Source of the DNA: Bacillus sp. sid0103
Lineage (GTDB): Bacteria; Bacillota; Bacilli; Bacillales_B; DSM-18226
DNA length: 64,000 bases
NCBI RefSeq assembly: GCF_019219025.1
Contig: NZ_JAHUWN010000002.1
Location: 62,001-126,000, forward strand
Direction: 5' to 3'
A program made the position numbers and the translations under genes. Below are positions 1-10,060 of this stretch, in pieces (positions within the stretch are counted from its first letter, which is position 1; every line of letters starts with the position of its first letter). The notes beneath the pieces were generated by a model. That model did not search any database, was not told the origin of the DNA, and saw only the letters and a program-made list of their open reading frames with translations.

Positions 1-22
1 CTGAAATCCCTATACGTGAACC

Positions 23-1204
23 CTACTGATAACGGAGCGCTTGAATCGGATTCAATTTAGAAGCTTTGTTGGCTGGGAATACACCGAAGACCACGCCAAC
101 GGCAAGCGAAAATAGGAACGATGATAGGATCACGGTTGGTGAGTAGGCGATACTTAAACTCATCAATGATGAAACGATTTTTCCTAACCCTAATCCAAAA
201 AGAATTCCAATTAAGCCGCCCATCGAACTTAATACAACAGCCTCAATTAAAAATTGCAAGAGGACATCACGCCGTTTTGCCCCAATCGCTTTTCTGATCC
301 CGATTTCTTTGGTCCGTTCTGACACCGACACCAGCATGATATTCATGATACCAATCCCGCCGACCAATAAAGAGATACTCGCAATTCCACCCAGCATCAT
401 GGTCATCGTGTCAGACACCGAACTCATCGTGTCCATCACATCTTGCTGGTTGGTCACGCCATAGTAGTCACTTTTACCAGGATACATGCTGGCAAGTGAC
501 ATTTTAACCTCATTCATGACGAAATCCATTTGATCTTCGCTTTTTCCCTGTAAATAAACGGTGCTAATCGTCGTGCTGCCAACTAAACGCTGACCTGTGC
601 TCAATGGGACGATGACGACATTATCCCCGCTCTGCCCGAGTGAACTTCCTTTCGAAGCCAATACCCCAACAACTTTGAACGAGGTGCCTGACACCTGAAT
701 ATATTGCCCAATCGGATTCACGGTGCCAAAAAACGTGGAGGCAGTTTCTGAGCCCAGAACGACAATTTTTTGACGGTACTCGACATCTAAGTCCGTAATA
801 AAGCGCCCTTGGCTGACCTTTGCATCACGTACGTCTGAGTATGCGGCATTCGTTCCTGTTAAGGTAATCTGTGAAGAAGTTCTGTCTTTTTTTACATATA
901 CCCGGCCTGAAACCACCGGCGCAACAGCCTTGACACCATTCAACTTACTTAACTCGTTAATCTTGTCCTCCGTTAATTCAATATCGGTGCTATAGGTATT
1001 TACAGTCAAAAGGTTGGTTCCTAGTTGATTGATTTGACTTGTCACGTTTTTCGCTGACCCTTGGGCAATCGATACCAGGACGATCACTGACGAAACCCCA
1101 ATGATGATACCAAGCATCGTCAGGACAGCCCGAAGTTTATTGCTTTGGATACTCCGAAGGGCCATTTTAATGGATTGCAAGATTCCCAAACAGGACACCC
1201 CCAT
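23..1204 (-). CDS. MacB/YknZ-like ABC transporter permease
   Basis: This is a membrane permease of the MacB/FtsX family, which works with an ATPase and a membrane-fusion-like adaptor to move peptides or lipophilic compounds across the membrane. Near the N-terminus there is a membrane segment ([12 protein letters not shown]). A large extracellular MacB-type domain follows, then three C-terminal membrane segments, the first preceded by the family motif [20 protein letters not shown]. It is the last gene of a three-gene operon and overlaps the end of the ATPase gene. The start is uncertain: ATG at 1204 has a weak ribosome site, whereas TTG at 1189 has GGGGGTG just upstream and gives a typical family N-terminus. 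It resembles B. subtilis YknZ (SdpC toxin resistance), but the family is large and the substrate cannot be read from sequence. A 13-mer that is repeated across the window lies inside this gene at 683-695. Confidence 0.88.
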   Translation of the reverse strand: MGVSCLGILQSIKMALRSIQSNKLRAVLTMLGIIIGVSSVIVLVSIAQGSAKNVTSQINQLGTNLLTVNTYSTDIELTEDKINELSKLNGVKAVAPVVSGRVYVKKDRTSSQITLTGTNAAYSDVRDAKVSQGRFITDLDVEYRQKIVVLGSETASTFFGTVNPIGQYIQVSGTSFKVVGVLASKGSSLGQSGDNVVIVPLSTGQRLVGSTTISTVYLQGKSEDQMDFVMNEVKMSLASMYPGKSDYYGVTNQQDVMDTMSSVSDTMTMMLGGIASISLLVGGIGIMNIMLVSVSERTKEIGIRKAIGAKRRDVLLQFLIEAVVLSSMGGLIGILFGLGLGKIVSSLMSLSIAYSPTVILSSFLFSLAVGVVFGVFPANKASKLNPIQALRYQ

Positions 1205-1877
1205 TCTCAAACAGCTGGCCGTCTTGAATACTGACCATTCGTTTGGCTTGTTTTGCGATTTCCAGATCATGAGTGATTAAAATGATCGTATGTCCTAATT
1301 CATTCAATTCTTTCATTAAAAGGAGGATCTCCTTGCTTGTTTTACTATCAAGGGCACCGGTTGGTTCATCGGCGAGGAGAATGGACGGCTGGCCGACAAG
1401 GGCTCTTGCAATCGCAACCCGTTGCTGCTGACCCCCGGAAAGCTGTGTCGGCAGGTGGCCGGCGCGGTCCTTCAAGCCGACCTTATCCAATCCTTCTAAT
1501 GCCCGCTCACGCCTTTCACGTGTGGGTACACCGGAATATAGCAAGGGCAATTCGACATTTTCGAGTGCCGAGAGCTTAGTTAATAAATTAAAGTTTTGAA
1601 AAATAAAGCCAATTTTCCGATTCCGGATGGTCGCTAAGCTGTTATCATCCATTTTTCCAATATCTTTGCCATCAAGGTGATAAGTCCCTTTATTTGGCCG
1701 ATCAAGGCAGCCAAGCATGTTCATTAAGGTGGACTTCCCCGAACCGGAAGGACCAATGATCGCTAGAAATTCACCCTTTTGGATTTCTAAGGACACATCA
1801 TTGAGGGCATGGACCGTTTCACCGCCAAGTTTATAGGTTTTCATCATATTTTTAATTTGAATAATCGGGGTACTCAT
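1167..1877 (-). CDS. MacB/YknY-like ABC transporter ATP-binding protein
   Basis: This is the cytoplasmic ATPase that powers the adjacent permease. It has a Walker A motif (GPSGSGKST) near residue 42, an ABC signature (LSGGQQQR) and a Walker B motif with D-loop ([11 protein letters not shown]), in the usual order for the LolD/MacB subfamily. Its length, 236 residues, is normal. The start ATG shares its A with the TAA stop of the adaptor gene (TAATG), so the two are translationally coupled. The C-terminal dozen residues extend past the usual end and overlap the permease start. B. subtilis YknY is the closest named analogue I recognise. Confidence 0.92.
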   Translation of the reverse strand: MSTPIIQIKNMMKTYKLGGETVHALNDVSLEIQKGEFLAIIGPSGSGKSTLMNMLGCLDRPNKGTYHLDGKDIGKMDDNSLATIRNRKIGFIFQNFNLLTKLSALENVELPLLYSGVPTRERRERALEGLDKVGLKDRAGHLPTQLSGGQQQRVAIARALVGQPSILLADEPTGALDSKTSKEILLLMKELNELGHTIILITHDLEIAKQAKRMVSIQDGQLFENGGVLFGNLAIH

Positions 1878-2860
1878 TAATTTCCACTCCTTCCACTTGT
1901 ACCAGATGGTGCCTGGCCTCCGCCTGGAGGCATGCCGCCAGTCATGGCTCCTACTCCGCCCATTCCGCCTTGCATCATACCGCCTTGTCGATTCGAAGTG
2001 CTGCTGCTGGTTGCGAGTTCTGGTAATTGAATCGTTTCACCCGCCGTTACTCCTTCTGTTAGTTCTACATATTCTTCAGTAGAAATCCCTGTTTTTACTG
2101 TCTTTTGCTGGCTTGTGCCTGCCGATGCATTTGAACTGGTGTCAGTTGAAGATGTGGCCACAATCACATATTTCTCATTATTGTTTGTATAAACCCCATC
2201 GACTGGAACGTAGAGAGCATTTTCCTTACTTTGGGTTAAAATACTCGCTTCTGTACTCATCCCGACCTTTAAATTTTTCGGCTGATCAATGTGAATGGTG
2301 ACATCAAAAGTCGATGTTCCGTTCGAAGATGTTCCCTCTGCTCCAATACCTGTTACCTTTCCAGTAAAGGTGCTGTCAGGGTACGCACTTACCGTGATGC
2401 TAACCGTCTGTTTCTTTTTAATTTTGGTAATGTCTAACTCATCAACTTGTACAACTGTTTGTAAATCCTTGTAATCAGTAAGATGAGCGACCACCTGGCC
2501 ATTGGTTACCCGTTCTCCTTCTAAAACAGAAAGAGTTGTAATCGTCCCATCTGCAGGGGCTGTAATCGGATCACTATCATCAGTGAAGGTAATTAATTCA
2601 TCCCCCTCGCTTACTTTGTCACCAGCAGAAACCAACACTTCATCAATTTCGTCATTATCATCTGTTGCTTTTATATCTTCACTCGTTACCGGTTCAACCG
2701 TACCTGAACCACTAATCTTCACTTCGAGCTTACCTTGTTGCACAACGGCGGTTCGTGTTTGAGCCGCTGTCTCCGTGCTCACCGTCTTTGATTTATAATA
2801 CTGAAACCCGACAAACCCAATAACCACAACACTTATTAGAATCCAAATCCACTTCTTCAC
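1877..2860 (-). CDS. HlyD/YknX-like efflux adaptor (membrane fusion protein)
   Basis: This adaptor is anchored by one N-terminal membrane segment (residues about 4-20) and projects outside the membrane. It contains a split lipoyl/barrel-sandwich region ([20 protein letters not shown] to [18 protein letters not shown]) followed by a beta-barrel region, as in MacA/YknX proteins. The C-terminal 40 residues are unusually rich in Gly, Met and Pro. It is the first gene of the operon with the ATPase and permease. The start codon is GTG, with AAGGAG about 10 bases upstream. YknX in B. subtilis has the same place and size, but the cargo here is unknown. Confidence 0.88.
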   Translation of the reverse strand: MKKWIWILISVVVIGFVGFQYYKSKTVSTETAAQTRTAVVQQGKLEVKISGSGTVEPVTSEDIKATDDNDEIDEVLVSAGDKVSEGDELITFTDDSDPITAPADGTITTLSVLEGERVTNGQVVAHLTDYKDLQTVVQVDELDITKIKKKQTVSITVSAYPDSTFTGKVTGIGAEGTSSNGTSTFDVTIHIDQPKNLKVGMSTEASILTQSKENALYVPVDGVYTNNNEKYVIVATSSTDTSSNASAGTSQQKTVKTGISTEEYVELTEGVTAGETIQLPELATSSSTSNRQGGMMQGGMGGVGAMTGGMPPGGGQAPSGTSGRSGN

Positions 2861-2979
2861 CTATCCCTACTCCTTCGCTCCCCGCTTCCATTACGTCCTC
2901 ATCCAACAGGGAAGTGTATTTATTTGATGTGCCTATTATCTTGTCCGTACCTTAAATTATCCTTAAGAAAATTAAAAAA

Positions 2980-3022
2980 GGTGTCAGGCACCATGTGAAC
3001 TTTTCACATGGTGCCTGACACC
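2980..3022. repeat. Inverted pair of the GGTGYCTGACACC repeat (perfect hairpin)
   Basis: Two copies of the 13-mer family face each other in a perfect inverted repeat with 20-base arms (2980-2999 and 3003-3022) and a three-base loop (ctt). It lies directly downstream of the PhoX-like gene and upstream of the adaptor operon, both on the minus strand, so it probably ends or stabilises the phosphatase transcript. A run of T in the minus transcript follows the hairpin (2974-2979). Confidence 0.85.
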
Positions 3023-3040
3023 CAACTTGTTTGTTAATTT

Positions 3041-5446
3041 TTAATTCACTTTAATGGTAACAGTAGTGCTTTTATTACCTGCCTTATCGAGAACAAATAT
3101 CGTTAAGGTTGTATGTTTTTTCTGCGTTTTAATTTTTACTTTGTAATTTCCCTTTGCATCTACAACGGCTTTGCTTACATATTTTTTTCCATTATAAACA
3201 TAGACAGTCGAGCCGATTTCTGCTTTTCCTGTAACAATAGTAGATTTATAGGTTACTTTATTTACAGAAGGTTTTGCGGGCGCTGTCTTATCGACAACTT
3301 TAACACTCTTTGCTGTGCTTACATTCCCAGCTTCATCTGTCACTGTAACCTTAATTTCTGTTGCGGCACGTTGCTTAGCAATTACAAATTTATAATTACC
3401 ATTTTTATCAACAGTGGTACTCTTTAGATATTTTCCATTTACATAAAGCTTAGCTGTCGCATTCGCTTCTGCTTTTCCAGTAACTGATGTGGATTGATCC
3501 GTTACTTGGTTAATGGTTGGAGCTGCAGGAGCTGTGAAATCTGGCATATTTGTAAATGATGGAAGTCCAGCGATATATCCAACACCACCAGTTTTATTAA
3601 TGCCAATTTCTTTTTCCATTGCGCTCTTTAACTCTTCTTTATTAACGGCAGTAATAGCTTTAGCGTCTAATTCATCGCCAGGATGTTGGAAGTTACTCAT
3701 AATATAAGAGAAACCATTACGATCATCAGCCGCGAACAATCCAGTCGATTCCGCTCCAGCTGGGTTCGATAAAATACGTGTTAACTCTTTCGTATCGACA
3801 TTATAAGCCCATACATAATTATTCGTATGCTTACTGCTATCTTCGCCAATAAATAAGGTTTTCATTTCTTCAGAGTAGCTTAAGTTGTCAGGACTAGCTA
3901 CTTTATCTACATTCGCTGTATTACCGTAAGCATCAGCCGTTGCAAGGTCTTCACCTGCAAGTAAACCTGACATCGTTGTAGCTACATATTTACTCAGAAT
4001 GCCGCGGCCGCTGTTATCTTTTTGAGCGCTCTTTAAATCTAATTGATAAGTTACACCAGACTTAATTTTTGGCAATTGAATATCATCGGCAGGTGCAGTT
4101 CCTGTGCTGTCTTTTTCCATACTGCCGCTTTGGTCGGAAATAGCGATATACACCTTATTATCTTTGGCGTTATATGTGACACCTTCCATTTTGTTGAATT
4201 CAGTAGTAGCACCAAGGTACGCTGCATATCGGCGTGATTCAAGAAATGCTGCCGCTTTTTCCATACCAGGCTTAAGTTTTACATATTCAGTTTTTCCGTA
4301 AGAATATTGTTTAATCGCTTTAAAACCTGGTTGCGCTGTATCAGACGTATCAAAGATATCACTGAATTTAATATCGTTGTCAATGATCGCTTGAATTTCC
4401 TTATCATTGGCATGTCCTAGCTTAACCCATTCTAAATCACCTGAACCGCCATTTTCAGTCCCAGTTTGGACGAATTTAGCAGCGTATAATGTACCAGCAG
4501 ATAAATCCTTCGCTTTATCAGCTACATACATGAACATACCTGTATTTCCGCCGTCATCACCAAAGTAGGCTGTACGATTGTCAGGCATCATTTTCATTAA
4601 TTCATGAGAGAAGCGGCCCAGACTATAATGTTTTTCTACTTTTACTTTACCGTTTTTCTTTACCTGGATTTCTGGAACGTATCCATAGAAATATGGATTT
4701 GCTTTTAATTTATCACCAAAGTAAAGCTGTGAAAAGCTTTCAACGGAAGTTCTTGCCGATGACTTCTCATCAAATTCATAGTTACGTGCGTCCGGCTCAT
4801 ACTCTTCCGATCCTAAATGTGTATTCCATGGCGAAAGTGATCCATTACAAGGAATCCAAAGGCCATTCACATCTGAAAAATCAATCTTCTTAACCGCTTC
4901 AGCTTTCAATTCACCAGTCTTCTTATCTTGGTCTAAAGTGGTTAATGACATGGAAGCAGGAACGATTCCATAGGCAGAATTACCAGCCGCATCTAATGTC
5001 TGATATTCATAATGTGTAACCATGTAAAGTTTTCCGTTAATTGGGTTTAGTAAGCTGTTTGAATCCGGTGCATCCGAAACGAATGGCTGTGGTGATCCTG
5101 GAACACTATTGTCCATAATTGGATCGCCATAATAATCAATCGGTGTTCCTGCTGGAATTAATTCACCGTTGTTCATAGCGATTTTATCTTCTGATTTAAA
5201 AAGTCGTTTGTATGATAGCGGGAACGTTTTAACTTTTCCATTGCTGTATTTAACATCAACAGTTGCGCTTGTATACGTTTCTACCATTTTATCGATAGTA
5301 GTTGGGGCAGGCATTCCATTAAATTTAACAGAGTCAATCTTGATTTGGCTATTACCCGCAGCAAACGCCGGTGTGACCGCAGGAATGGTTAACGCAAGTG
5401 TTAGAGCGACAGCAGCACCTTTTTTTACCATACTATTCTTATTCAT
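3041..5446 (-). CDS. Secreted PhoX-like (DUF839) phosphatase with Ig-like repeats
   Basis: This exported protein of the PhoX/DUF839 family comprises Ca/Fe-dependent phosphatases that release phosphate from organic esters outside the cell. A Sec signal peptide ends at AFA-AG near residue 30. The PhoX-type core runs from about residue 100 to 660 and includes the family segment PCNGSLSPWNTHLGSEEYEP. Two C-terminal bacterial Ig-like modules follow, each with a TGKAE core and a KAGN or EAGN turn, likely for wall or surface presentation. It lies 158 bases downstream of pstS, separated by a terminator. A phosphate-starvation role is inferred from family and neighbour. I did not verify every metal ligand, so a non-phosphatase DUF839 protein remains possible. 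Confidence 0.85.
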   Translation of the reverse strand: MNKNSMVKKGAAVALTLALTIPAVTPAFAAGNSQIKIDSVKFNGMPAPTTIDKMVETYTSATVDVKYSNGKVKTFPLSYKRLFKSEDKIAMNNGELIPAGTPIDYYGDPIMDNSVPGSPQPFVSDAPDSNSLLNPINGKLYMVTHYEYQTLDAAGNSAYGIVPASMSLTTLDQDKKTGELKAEAVKKIDFSDVNGLWIPCNGSLSPWNTHLGSEEYEPDARNYEFDEKSSARTSVESFSQLYFGDKLKANPYFYGYVPEIQVKKNGKVKVEKHYSLGRFSHELMKMMPDNRTAYFGDDGGNTGMFMYVADKAKDLSAGTLYAAKFVQTGTENGGSGDLEWVKLGHANDKEIQAIIDNDIKFSDIFDTSDTAQPGFKAIKQYSYGKTEYVKLKPGMEKAAAFLESRRYAAYLGATTEFNKMEGVTYNAKDNKVYIAISDQSGSMEKDSTGTAPADDIQLPKIKSGVTYQLDLKSAQKDNSGRGILSKYVATTMSGLLAGEDLATADAYGNTANVDKVASPDNLSYSEEMKTLFIGEDSSKHTNNYVWAYNVDTKELTRILSNPAGAESTGLFAADDRNGFSYIMSNFQHPGDELDAKAITAVNKEELKSAMEKEIGINKTGGVGYIAGLPSFTNMPDFTAPAAPTINQVTDQSTSVTGKAEANATAKLYVNGKYLKSTTVDKNGNYKFVIAKQRAATEIKVTVTDEAGNVSTAKSVKVVDKTAPAKPSVNKVTYKSTIVTGKAEIGSTVYVYNGKKYVSKAVVDAKGNYKVKIKTQKKHTTLTIFVLDKAGNKSTTVTIKVN

Positions 5447-5532
5447 TATGATATCCTCCTTGATATAAGTTTTTCTATCATCTACTAAACACGTGTAATA
5501 TTAATTATTGAGTTGATTTTTAAGGTTCCTAG

Positions 5533-5576
5533 AAAAATAAAAGTAGAAAGGAATGGCTAAAATCCTATCTACTTTT
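5533..5576 (-). terminator. Terminator after pstS
   Basis: Arms 5539-5547 and 5568-5576 (AAAAGTAGA) pair, and the stem extends with AGGA/TCCT. On the minus strand the hairpin is followed by ATTTTT. Confidence 0.75.
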
Positions 5577-5604
5577 ATATCAATCTTTTCATTATAAACA
5601 GGTC

Positions 5605-6534
5605 TTAAAGATTTTTTTGAGTGCCTTCTGAGTCACGTTCAACTGTCATTTTTGTAACAGGAAGATATCCTTGTTCGCTTAAAAGGGTGTTTTGGATATC
5701 ATCTGACATCATGTAGTCAAGGAACGCTTTTGCTAATTCATTAGGTTCCCCTTTAGTATAGGAATGTTGGTATGCCCATACAGGGAATTCACCAGATTGT
5801 ACATTTTCTGCAGTAGGTTCCACGCCATCGATAGCAAGTGGTGTTACAGATTCGTCAGTGAAATATGAGAATGCAAGGTAACCAATGGCACCGTCAGTTT
5901 CGTTGATAATCTTTTTAACAGTGTTTGAAGAATCTTCGGTAATTCCTTCCGCAGGAGTAGCACCATCAAGCGCAAATTTATTGAATATTGCACGAGTTCC
6001 TGAAGAGTCAGGACGGTTTACAAGAACGATCTTTTGGTCTTTTCCGCCAAGTTCTTTCCAGTTTGTGATTTTTCCAGTGAAAACTTTAATTAAATCTTCT
6101 TTTTTAATATCTTTTATTCCAACTTTAGGGTTAACTGCAGCAGTCATACCTACTACAGCTACTTTATGGTCAACAAGCTGATCAGCTGGGATGCCTTCTT
6201 TTTCTTCTGCAAATACGTCGGAGTTACCAATTTGAACGGATCCTTCAGCAACTTGTGATAAACCTGTACCAGATCCACCAGCATTTACTTGAATATCAAC
6301 TTTTGGATTTTCAGCCATAAACTCTTCAGCAGCCGCTGCCACTAAAGGCTGCATCGCAGAGGAACCAGAAACTGTGATTGATCCAGAAAGTTCTTTCTTT
6401 TCTTCAGTTTGCGCCGTTTCTTTCTTCGTAGTTCCTTCTGTCTTTTCTGTAGAAGTTGCGCTGCCACAAGCAGCCATGATAATCATTAACGCTGCTAACA
6501 CTGTAAGCAGACTTAATTTTTTCAAACTTTTCAT
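5605..6534 (-). CDS. pstS: Phosphate ABC transporter substrate-binding lipoprotein PstS
   Basis: PstS captures inorganic phosphate outside the membrane for the PstCAB importer. The product starts with a lipoprotein signal and lipobox (IIMAAC). It contains the phosphate-binding family signatures SGSSAMQPL, NAGGSGTGL and NRPDSSGTR. The ATG at 6534 is chosen over the upstream one because AGGGGG lies nine bases before it. No pstC, pstA or pstB lies within the window, so the rest of the importer must be elsewhere. The upstream region carries a Pho-box-like array, which supports control by PhoP during phosphate starvation. Confidence 0.93.
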   Translation of the reverse strand: MKSLKKLSLLTVLAALMIIMAACGSATSTEKTEGTTKKETAQTEEKKELSGSITVSGSSAMQPLVAAAAEEFMAENPKVDIQVNAGGSGTGLSQVAEGSVQIGNSDVFAEEKEGIPADQLVDHKVAVVGMTAAVNPKVGIKDIKKEDLIKVFTGKITNWKELGGKDQKIVLVNRPDSSGTRAIFNKFALDGATPAEGITEDSSNTVKKIINETDGAIGYLAFSYFTDESVTPLAIDGVEPTAENVQSGEFPVWAYQHSYTKGEPNELAKAFLDYMMSDDIQNTLLSEQGYLPVTKMTVERDSEGTQKNL

Positions 6535-6606
6535 TTCTTTAAATCCCCCTATGAATGTTTTGTTGTTGTTCACATGCTTAAGATTAATCCATATTTATTA
6601 ATTGCG

Positions 6607-6653
6607 TATTAATGGTTTGTAAAGTTTTGTATAGATTTGATGTATTTTGTAAA
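6607..6653 (-). promoter_or_regulatory. Pho-box-like direct repeats upstream of pstS
   Basis: Read on the minus strand, hexamers resembling the PhoP recognition unit TT(A/T/C)ACA occur at 6653-6648 (TTTACA), 6633-6628 (TATACA), 6623-6618 (TTTACA) and 6612-6607 (TTAATA). The last three lie on a 10-11 base helical spacing. This matches the Bacillus PhoP arrangement and lies 70-120 bases before the pstS start. Confidence 0.6.
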
Positions 6654-6696
6654 TTCGAAGCGGATTGTCTTTATTTCTTAAAATCTACCTTTCTCC

Positions 6697-6737
6697 ATAA
6701 AAAAAATATCACCAGCCATCTTTGGCAGGTGATATTT
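6697..6737 (-). terminator. Terminator after RND permease gene
   Basis: A 15-base stem with one mismatch (6704-6718 against 6723-6737, core AAATATCACC) is followed on the minus strand by a run of eight T. Confidence 0.85.
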
Positions 6738-6749
6738 GCTTTACAGTAA

Positions 6750-9700
6750 TTATGCTGACAGCGGTTGCTGCTTGATCTTTACTTTTCTGACTTTTCCACT
6801 GAGCCAATCGTACAGAATCGGTATAACAACGAGGCTAATCAGTGTGGAGCTAATCATACCGCCCACTACTACAACACCAAGCGTTTGTGAAATAATCGTG
6901 TTCCCAGTACTTGAGAAAGCTAATGGAAGTAAGGTTAAAATAGTAGTTCCTGCAGTCATTAACACTGGCCGCACCCTTGAAGAGGTTCCTAGCAGGATTG
7001 CCTGTTTTGCTTCCATCCCTTCAGAAATGTTGCGTTCAATTTTATCGACAAGCACAATGCCATTGGTGACGACAATGCCAGCGAGCATCAATATTCCAAT
7101 CAAAGCGGCGAGATTCCACTCCATTCCGAAGAGGGTCATGCTCCATACCGATCCAATTAACGCCAGCGGAATGCAGATGATGACGGAAACGGGTGCATAC
7201 CAGCCACGAAAAACACTGCTTACTATCATCAGGACTATCAAAAGAGACAGAGATAGAGTAAGGGCCATTTCCATCACCATTTGCTTAACTTGCTGAGAGA
7301 TCCCGCCAAGGGAATAGTCAACACCGAAAGGCAAATCCAACCCTTTCATCGTTTCATTCACTTGTTTGGTTACTTTTCCGATGTCCCGTGTAATAATGTT
7401 TCCCGTCACGGCAGCAAATGGATGACCATCCTGCTCACTGATAACCGTTTGGGTACTGGTTTCCAAAGTCGTTATCTCCGCCAACGAAATCTTTGAGCCG
7501 TCCTTAGCCGTAAACATTTCATGGCCAATTTTAGATAAAATTGTTTTTTCAGGATTCGGGTCACCAGGTGCCACTAGGCTTTTCTGATTGTCTAACCGAA
7601 TGGAAATTGGTGTATTCCATTCACCTGAGGAAACATCCATTCTAATTTCTTTAGGTAAATAACGATCGATCCGATTAAGAACTTCATCGACATTTATACC
7701 GGCGCGTTGAATGACTTCCTGATTAAGTGAAAGATAATGTTTCACTGCTGCATCCGCATCATTTGCTGCTCCTTCAACGCTTAAACCAGGGATCATCTGC
7801 AGTTTACTTCTTACCATTATGCTGGCTTTCGCAAGACTTTGTTGATCTCCCCCGGTTAAAATGACCTTTAAGCGGGAATCATCTCCAGAGATATTTTGAT
7901 TGGAAACGGTATAGACGGCAGATGTTGATAATCTGCCAAACTGCCGGCGCATTTTCTTTACGAATGAATCGATGTCACTTTTATCTTTGATCCCAACTGA
8001 AATATTGGCGATATTTTGCTTTTGCATCCAACCGCCGCCTTCATCAAAAACATCATCAAACATCGGTGTAAATGTCGAACCTAGAGTGGAAGTATAGGTT
8101 TCTACCTCAGGATCATTTTTTAAGATGGTTTCGATATTTTTCACCTCCGCATCCACATCGGAAAGCTGCACTCCTTCAGGAAGCTCGACCTGAATGGCTA
8201 CATCCTTTGAATTTCCCCTAGGAAAAAAATTAACTGGCAGAAACACGGCTTCTGCAATGGTGATGGATAAAAGCACCAAAACAAGTCCTACAACCCATTT
8301 TTTCTTCAGAAATGCCCAATGAAGAATGTTTTGCGCCCTTGTCTCCATTTCCACTGACTTATTCATAGGCCATTTTTTCCATAATAAGTGGGCTAAGGCT
8401 GGTACGACAATAATGGATACCGCAAGAGATGTTACAAGGGCGATGACAACCGACCAGGCAAATCCAGAAAAAGCCGAACTAATCATCCCACCGATTATAC
8501 TAATTGGCAGAAACACTGCTACGGTGGTTGCAGTGGAAGCAACAATGGCTGGAATCATTTCCACCACCCCGCCAGCCAATTCCCGACCTGTTATTTGTCC
8601 GTTGTATGTTTCCATTTGTTTTCTGTACATATTGTCGATGACTACAATCGAATCATCCACCACTCGGCCCATCGCTACAATTAATCCAGAAATAGTTAAG
8701 ATATTTAAACTAACATCCATCGTTTTTAGGATCGCTGTTGCACCAAGAAGGCAAATAGGCAAGGATAAAGCAATTATCAATGTCGAACGGACATTCCTGA
8801 AAAATAAAAAGACACAGATAATAGAGAATAAAATCCCCAAAAGCCCCTCTTTGATCAGCCCCTTTAATGCAGCGTTAATGTCCTTCCCTTGGTCTAATAA
8901 GATAGAAAGATCGACTGTTCCTGACTTAATTTCTGGTATTTCTTTGATCCTTTCGTTGATCCGATCGGTTACTTCGGTAATGTTTGAAGAAGGCGTCTTT
9001 AAGACCTCAAGAAGCACACTCGGCTGCCCTGCTGTTCTAGAAATCGTTTGTAAATCAACCAAACTATTCTTAATGTCTGCCACTTCCTGTAAACGAACTG
9101 TTTTCCCGTCTTTAACAGGAATCTTTAAATTTTTTAAATCAGCACTATTGATGTTCCAATCGGTCACACGGATTGGCATGGATACTTGTCCATCAGGTCC
9201 GCCTTTTTGTTTGATTGTTCCTTGAGGCCATACTGGATGCATCGAAGCAATAGCACCTTGTACGTCTTTTATGGTCAACCCATATTTTTGGAGGGCATCT
9301 TCTTTCAACATCAACAAGTATCCGGAATATCCCGCTCCCGTGACACGGACATCTCTGACTCCAGGAACACGCTTAATCTCATTGGCCACTTTATCTTGAA
9401 GAGTTGTGCGTAATTGATTTTCATCAATTTTTTCGGCATGACTCGTCAAACTTACTCGCATGACAGGAAAAGAGTTCGTACTAACCCTTGTTATCAATGG
9501 TGTTTTCACACTATCCGGTAAATTAACTTTATCAACAGCCGCCCTAACTTCATTTTCCGCCTTTTCCATATCGGTGTGGCCTGGAAAATAGAGGCTCGCC
9601 ATTAATCCGCCGTCAAAAGAGTTTGTTTCTAGATAATCAAGCTTATCAACAGATCCAAACGCTTCCTCAACCTTTGAGGTAAGTATTTGTTTGACCTGAT

Positions 9701-9875
9701 TAGATTGATATTTATCGGCTTGAATCGTGACCATTAGGGCAGTATTGTTTATCGGAGGTAAGTAATCCCGTTGCATCTGCACTGCAGACATAGCACCCCA
9801 GGCGATAATCAGGATAACACATGTCAGGATCAAAACGGACCGTTTCATCGATCCTTCTATAAATCGAATCATCAT
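6750..9875 (-). CDS. RND-family efflux permease (SwrC/AcrB type)
   Basis: This is a proton-driven exporter of the resistance-nodulation-division superfamily, with two repeats of six membrane helices and two large extracytoplasmic loops. The proton-relay aspartate pair is present in helix 4 (VVDDSIVVIDN, about residue 407). The length (1041 residues) is full for the family. In Bacillus the best-known member is SwrC (YerP), involved in surfactin tolerance. It is monocistronic here: no adaptor gene adjoins it and it has its own terminator. ATG at 9875 is preceded by AAAGGATGG. Substrate cannot be assigned from sequence. Confidence 0.9.
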   Translation of the reverse strand: MMIRFIEGSMKRSVLILTCVILIIAWGAMSAVQMQRDYLPPINNTALMVTIQADKYQSNQVKQILTSKVEEAFGSVDKLDYLETNSFDGGLMASLYFPGHTDMEKAENEVRAAVDKVNLPDSVKTPLITRVSTNSFPVMRVSLTSHAEKIDENQLRTTLQDKVANEIKRVPGVRDVRVTGAGYSGYLLMLKEDALQKYGLTIKDVQGAIASMHPVWPQGTIKQKGGPDGQVSMPIRVTDWNINSADLKNLKIPVKDGKTVRLQEVADIKNSLVDLQTISRTAGQPSVLLEVLKTPSSNITEVTDRINERIKEIPEIKSGTVDLSILLDQGKDINAALKGLIKEGLLGILFSIICVFLFFRNVRSTLIIALSLPICLLGATAILKTMDVSLNILTISGLIVAMGRVVDDSIVVIDNMYRKQMETYNGQITGRELAGGVVEMIPAIVASTATTVAVFLPISIIGGMISSAFSGFAWSVVIALVTSLAVSIIVVPALAHLLWKKWPMNKSVEMETRAQNILHWAFLKKKWVVGLVLVLLSITIAEAVFLPVNFFPRGNSKDVAIQVELPEGVQLSDVDAEVKNIETILKNDPEVETYTSTLGSTFTPMFDDVFDEGGGWMQKQNIANISVGIKDKSDIDSFVKKMRRQFGRLSTSAVYTVSNQNISGDDSRLKVILTGGDQQSLAKASIMVRSKLQMIPGLSVEGAANDADAAVKHYLSLNQEVIQRAGINVDEVLNRIDRYLPKEIRMDVSSGEWNTPISIRLDNQKSLVAPGDPNPEKTILSKIGHEMFTAKDGSKISLAEITTLETSTQTVISEQDGHPFAAVTGNIITRDIGKVTKQVNETMKGLDLPFGVDYSLGGISQQVKQMVMEMALTLSLSLLIVLMIVSSVFRGWYAPVSVIICIPLALIGSVWSMTLFGMEWNLAALIGILMLAGIVVTNGIVLVDKIERNISEGMEAKQAILLGTSSRVRPVLMTAGTTILTLLPLAFSSTGNTIISQTLGVVVVGGMISSTLISLVVIPILYDWLSGKVRKVKIKQQPLSA

Positions 9876-9966
9876 TTAGACCATCCTTTTAAAATAGTAA
9901 TCTCAATATGTCCATTTTTAATAACGGCTCTATTAAAAATAAACATTCACCTTTAACAAGTGCGTT

Positions 9967-10037
9967 AATAATAAAAGGGTGCCCCATGTGTCGGGTCTCA
10001 CTGACAGAATACTGTAATGGTGCCTGACACCCTTTTT
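9967..10037 (-). terminator. Terminator built on the 13-mer repeat, after phosphoesterase gene
   Basis: Outer arms AAAAGGGTG (9973-9981) and CACCCTTTT (10028-10036) enclose a copy of GGTGCCTGACACC (10019-10031) and a degenerate second copy. The minus transcript ends in TTTTATTATTA. Confidence 0.55.
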
Positions 10038-10060
10038 CGGGGTCACCCTCTTTGCATTAT

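Noticed and set aside
8326..9225. 299-codon open frame antisense to the RND gene
   Set aside because: It is a shadow of a long conserved gene; no ribosome site and no recognisable domains.
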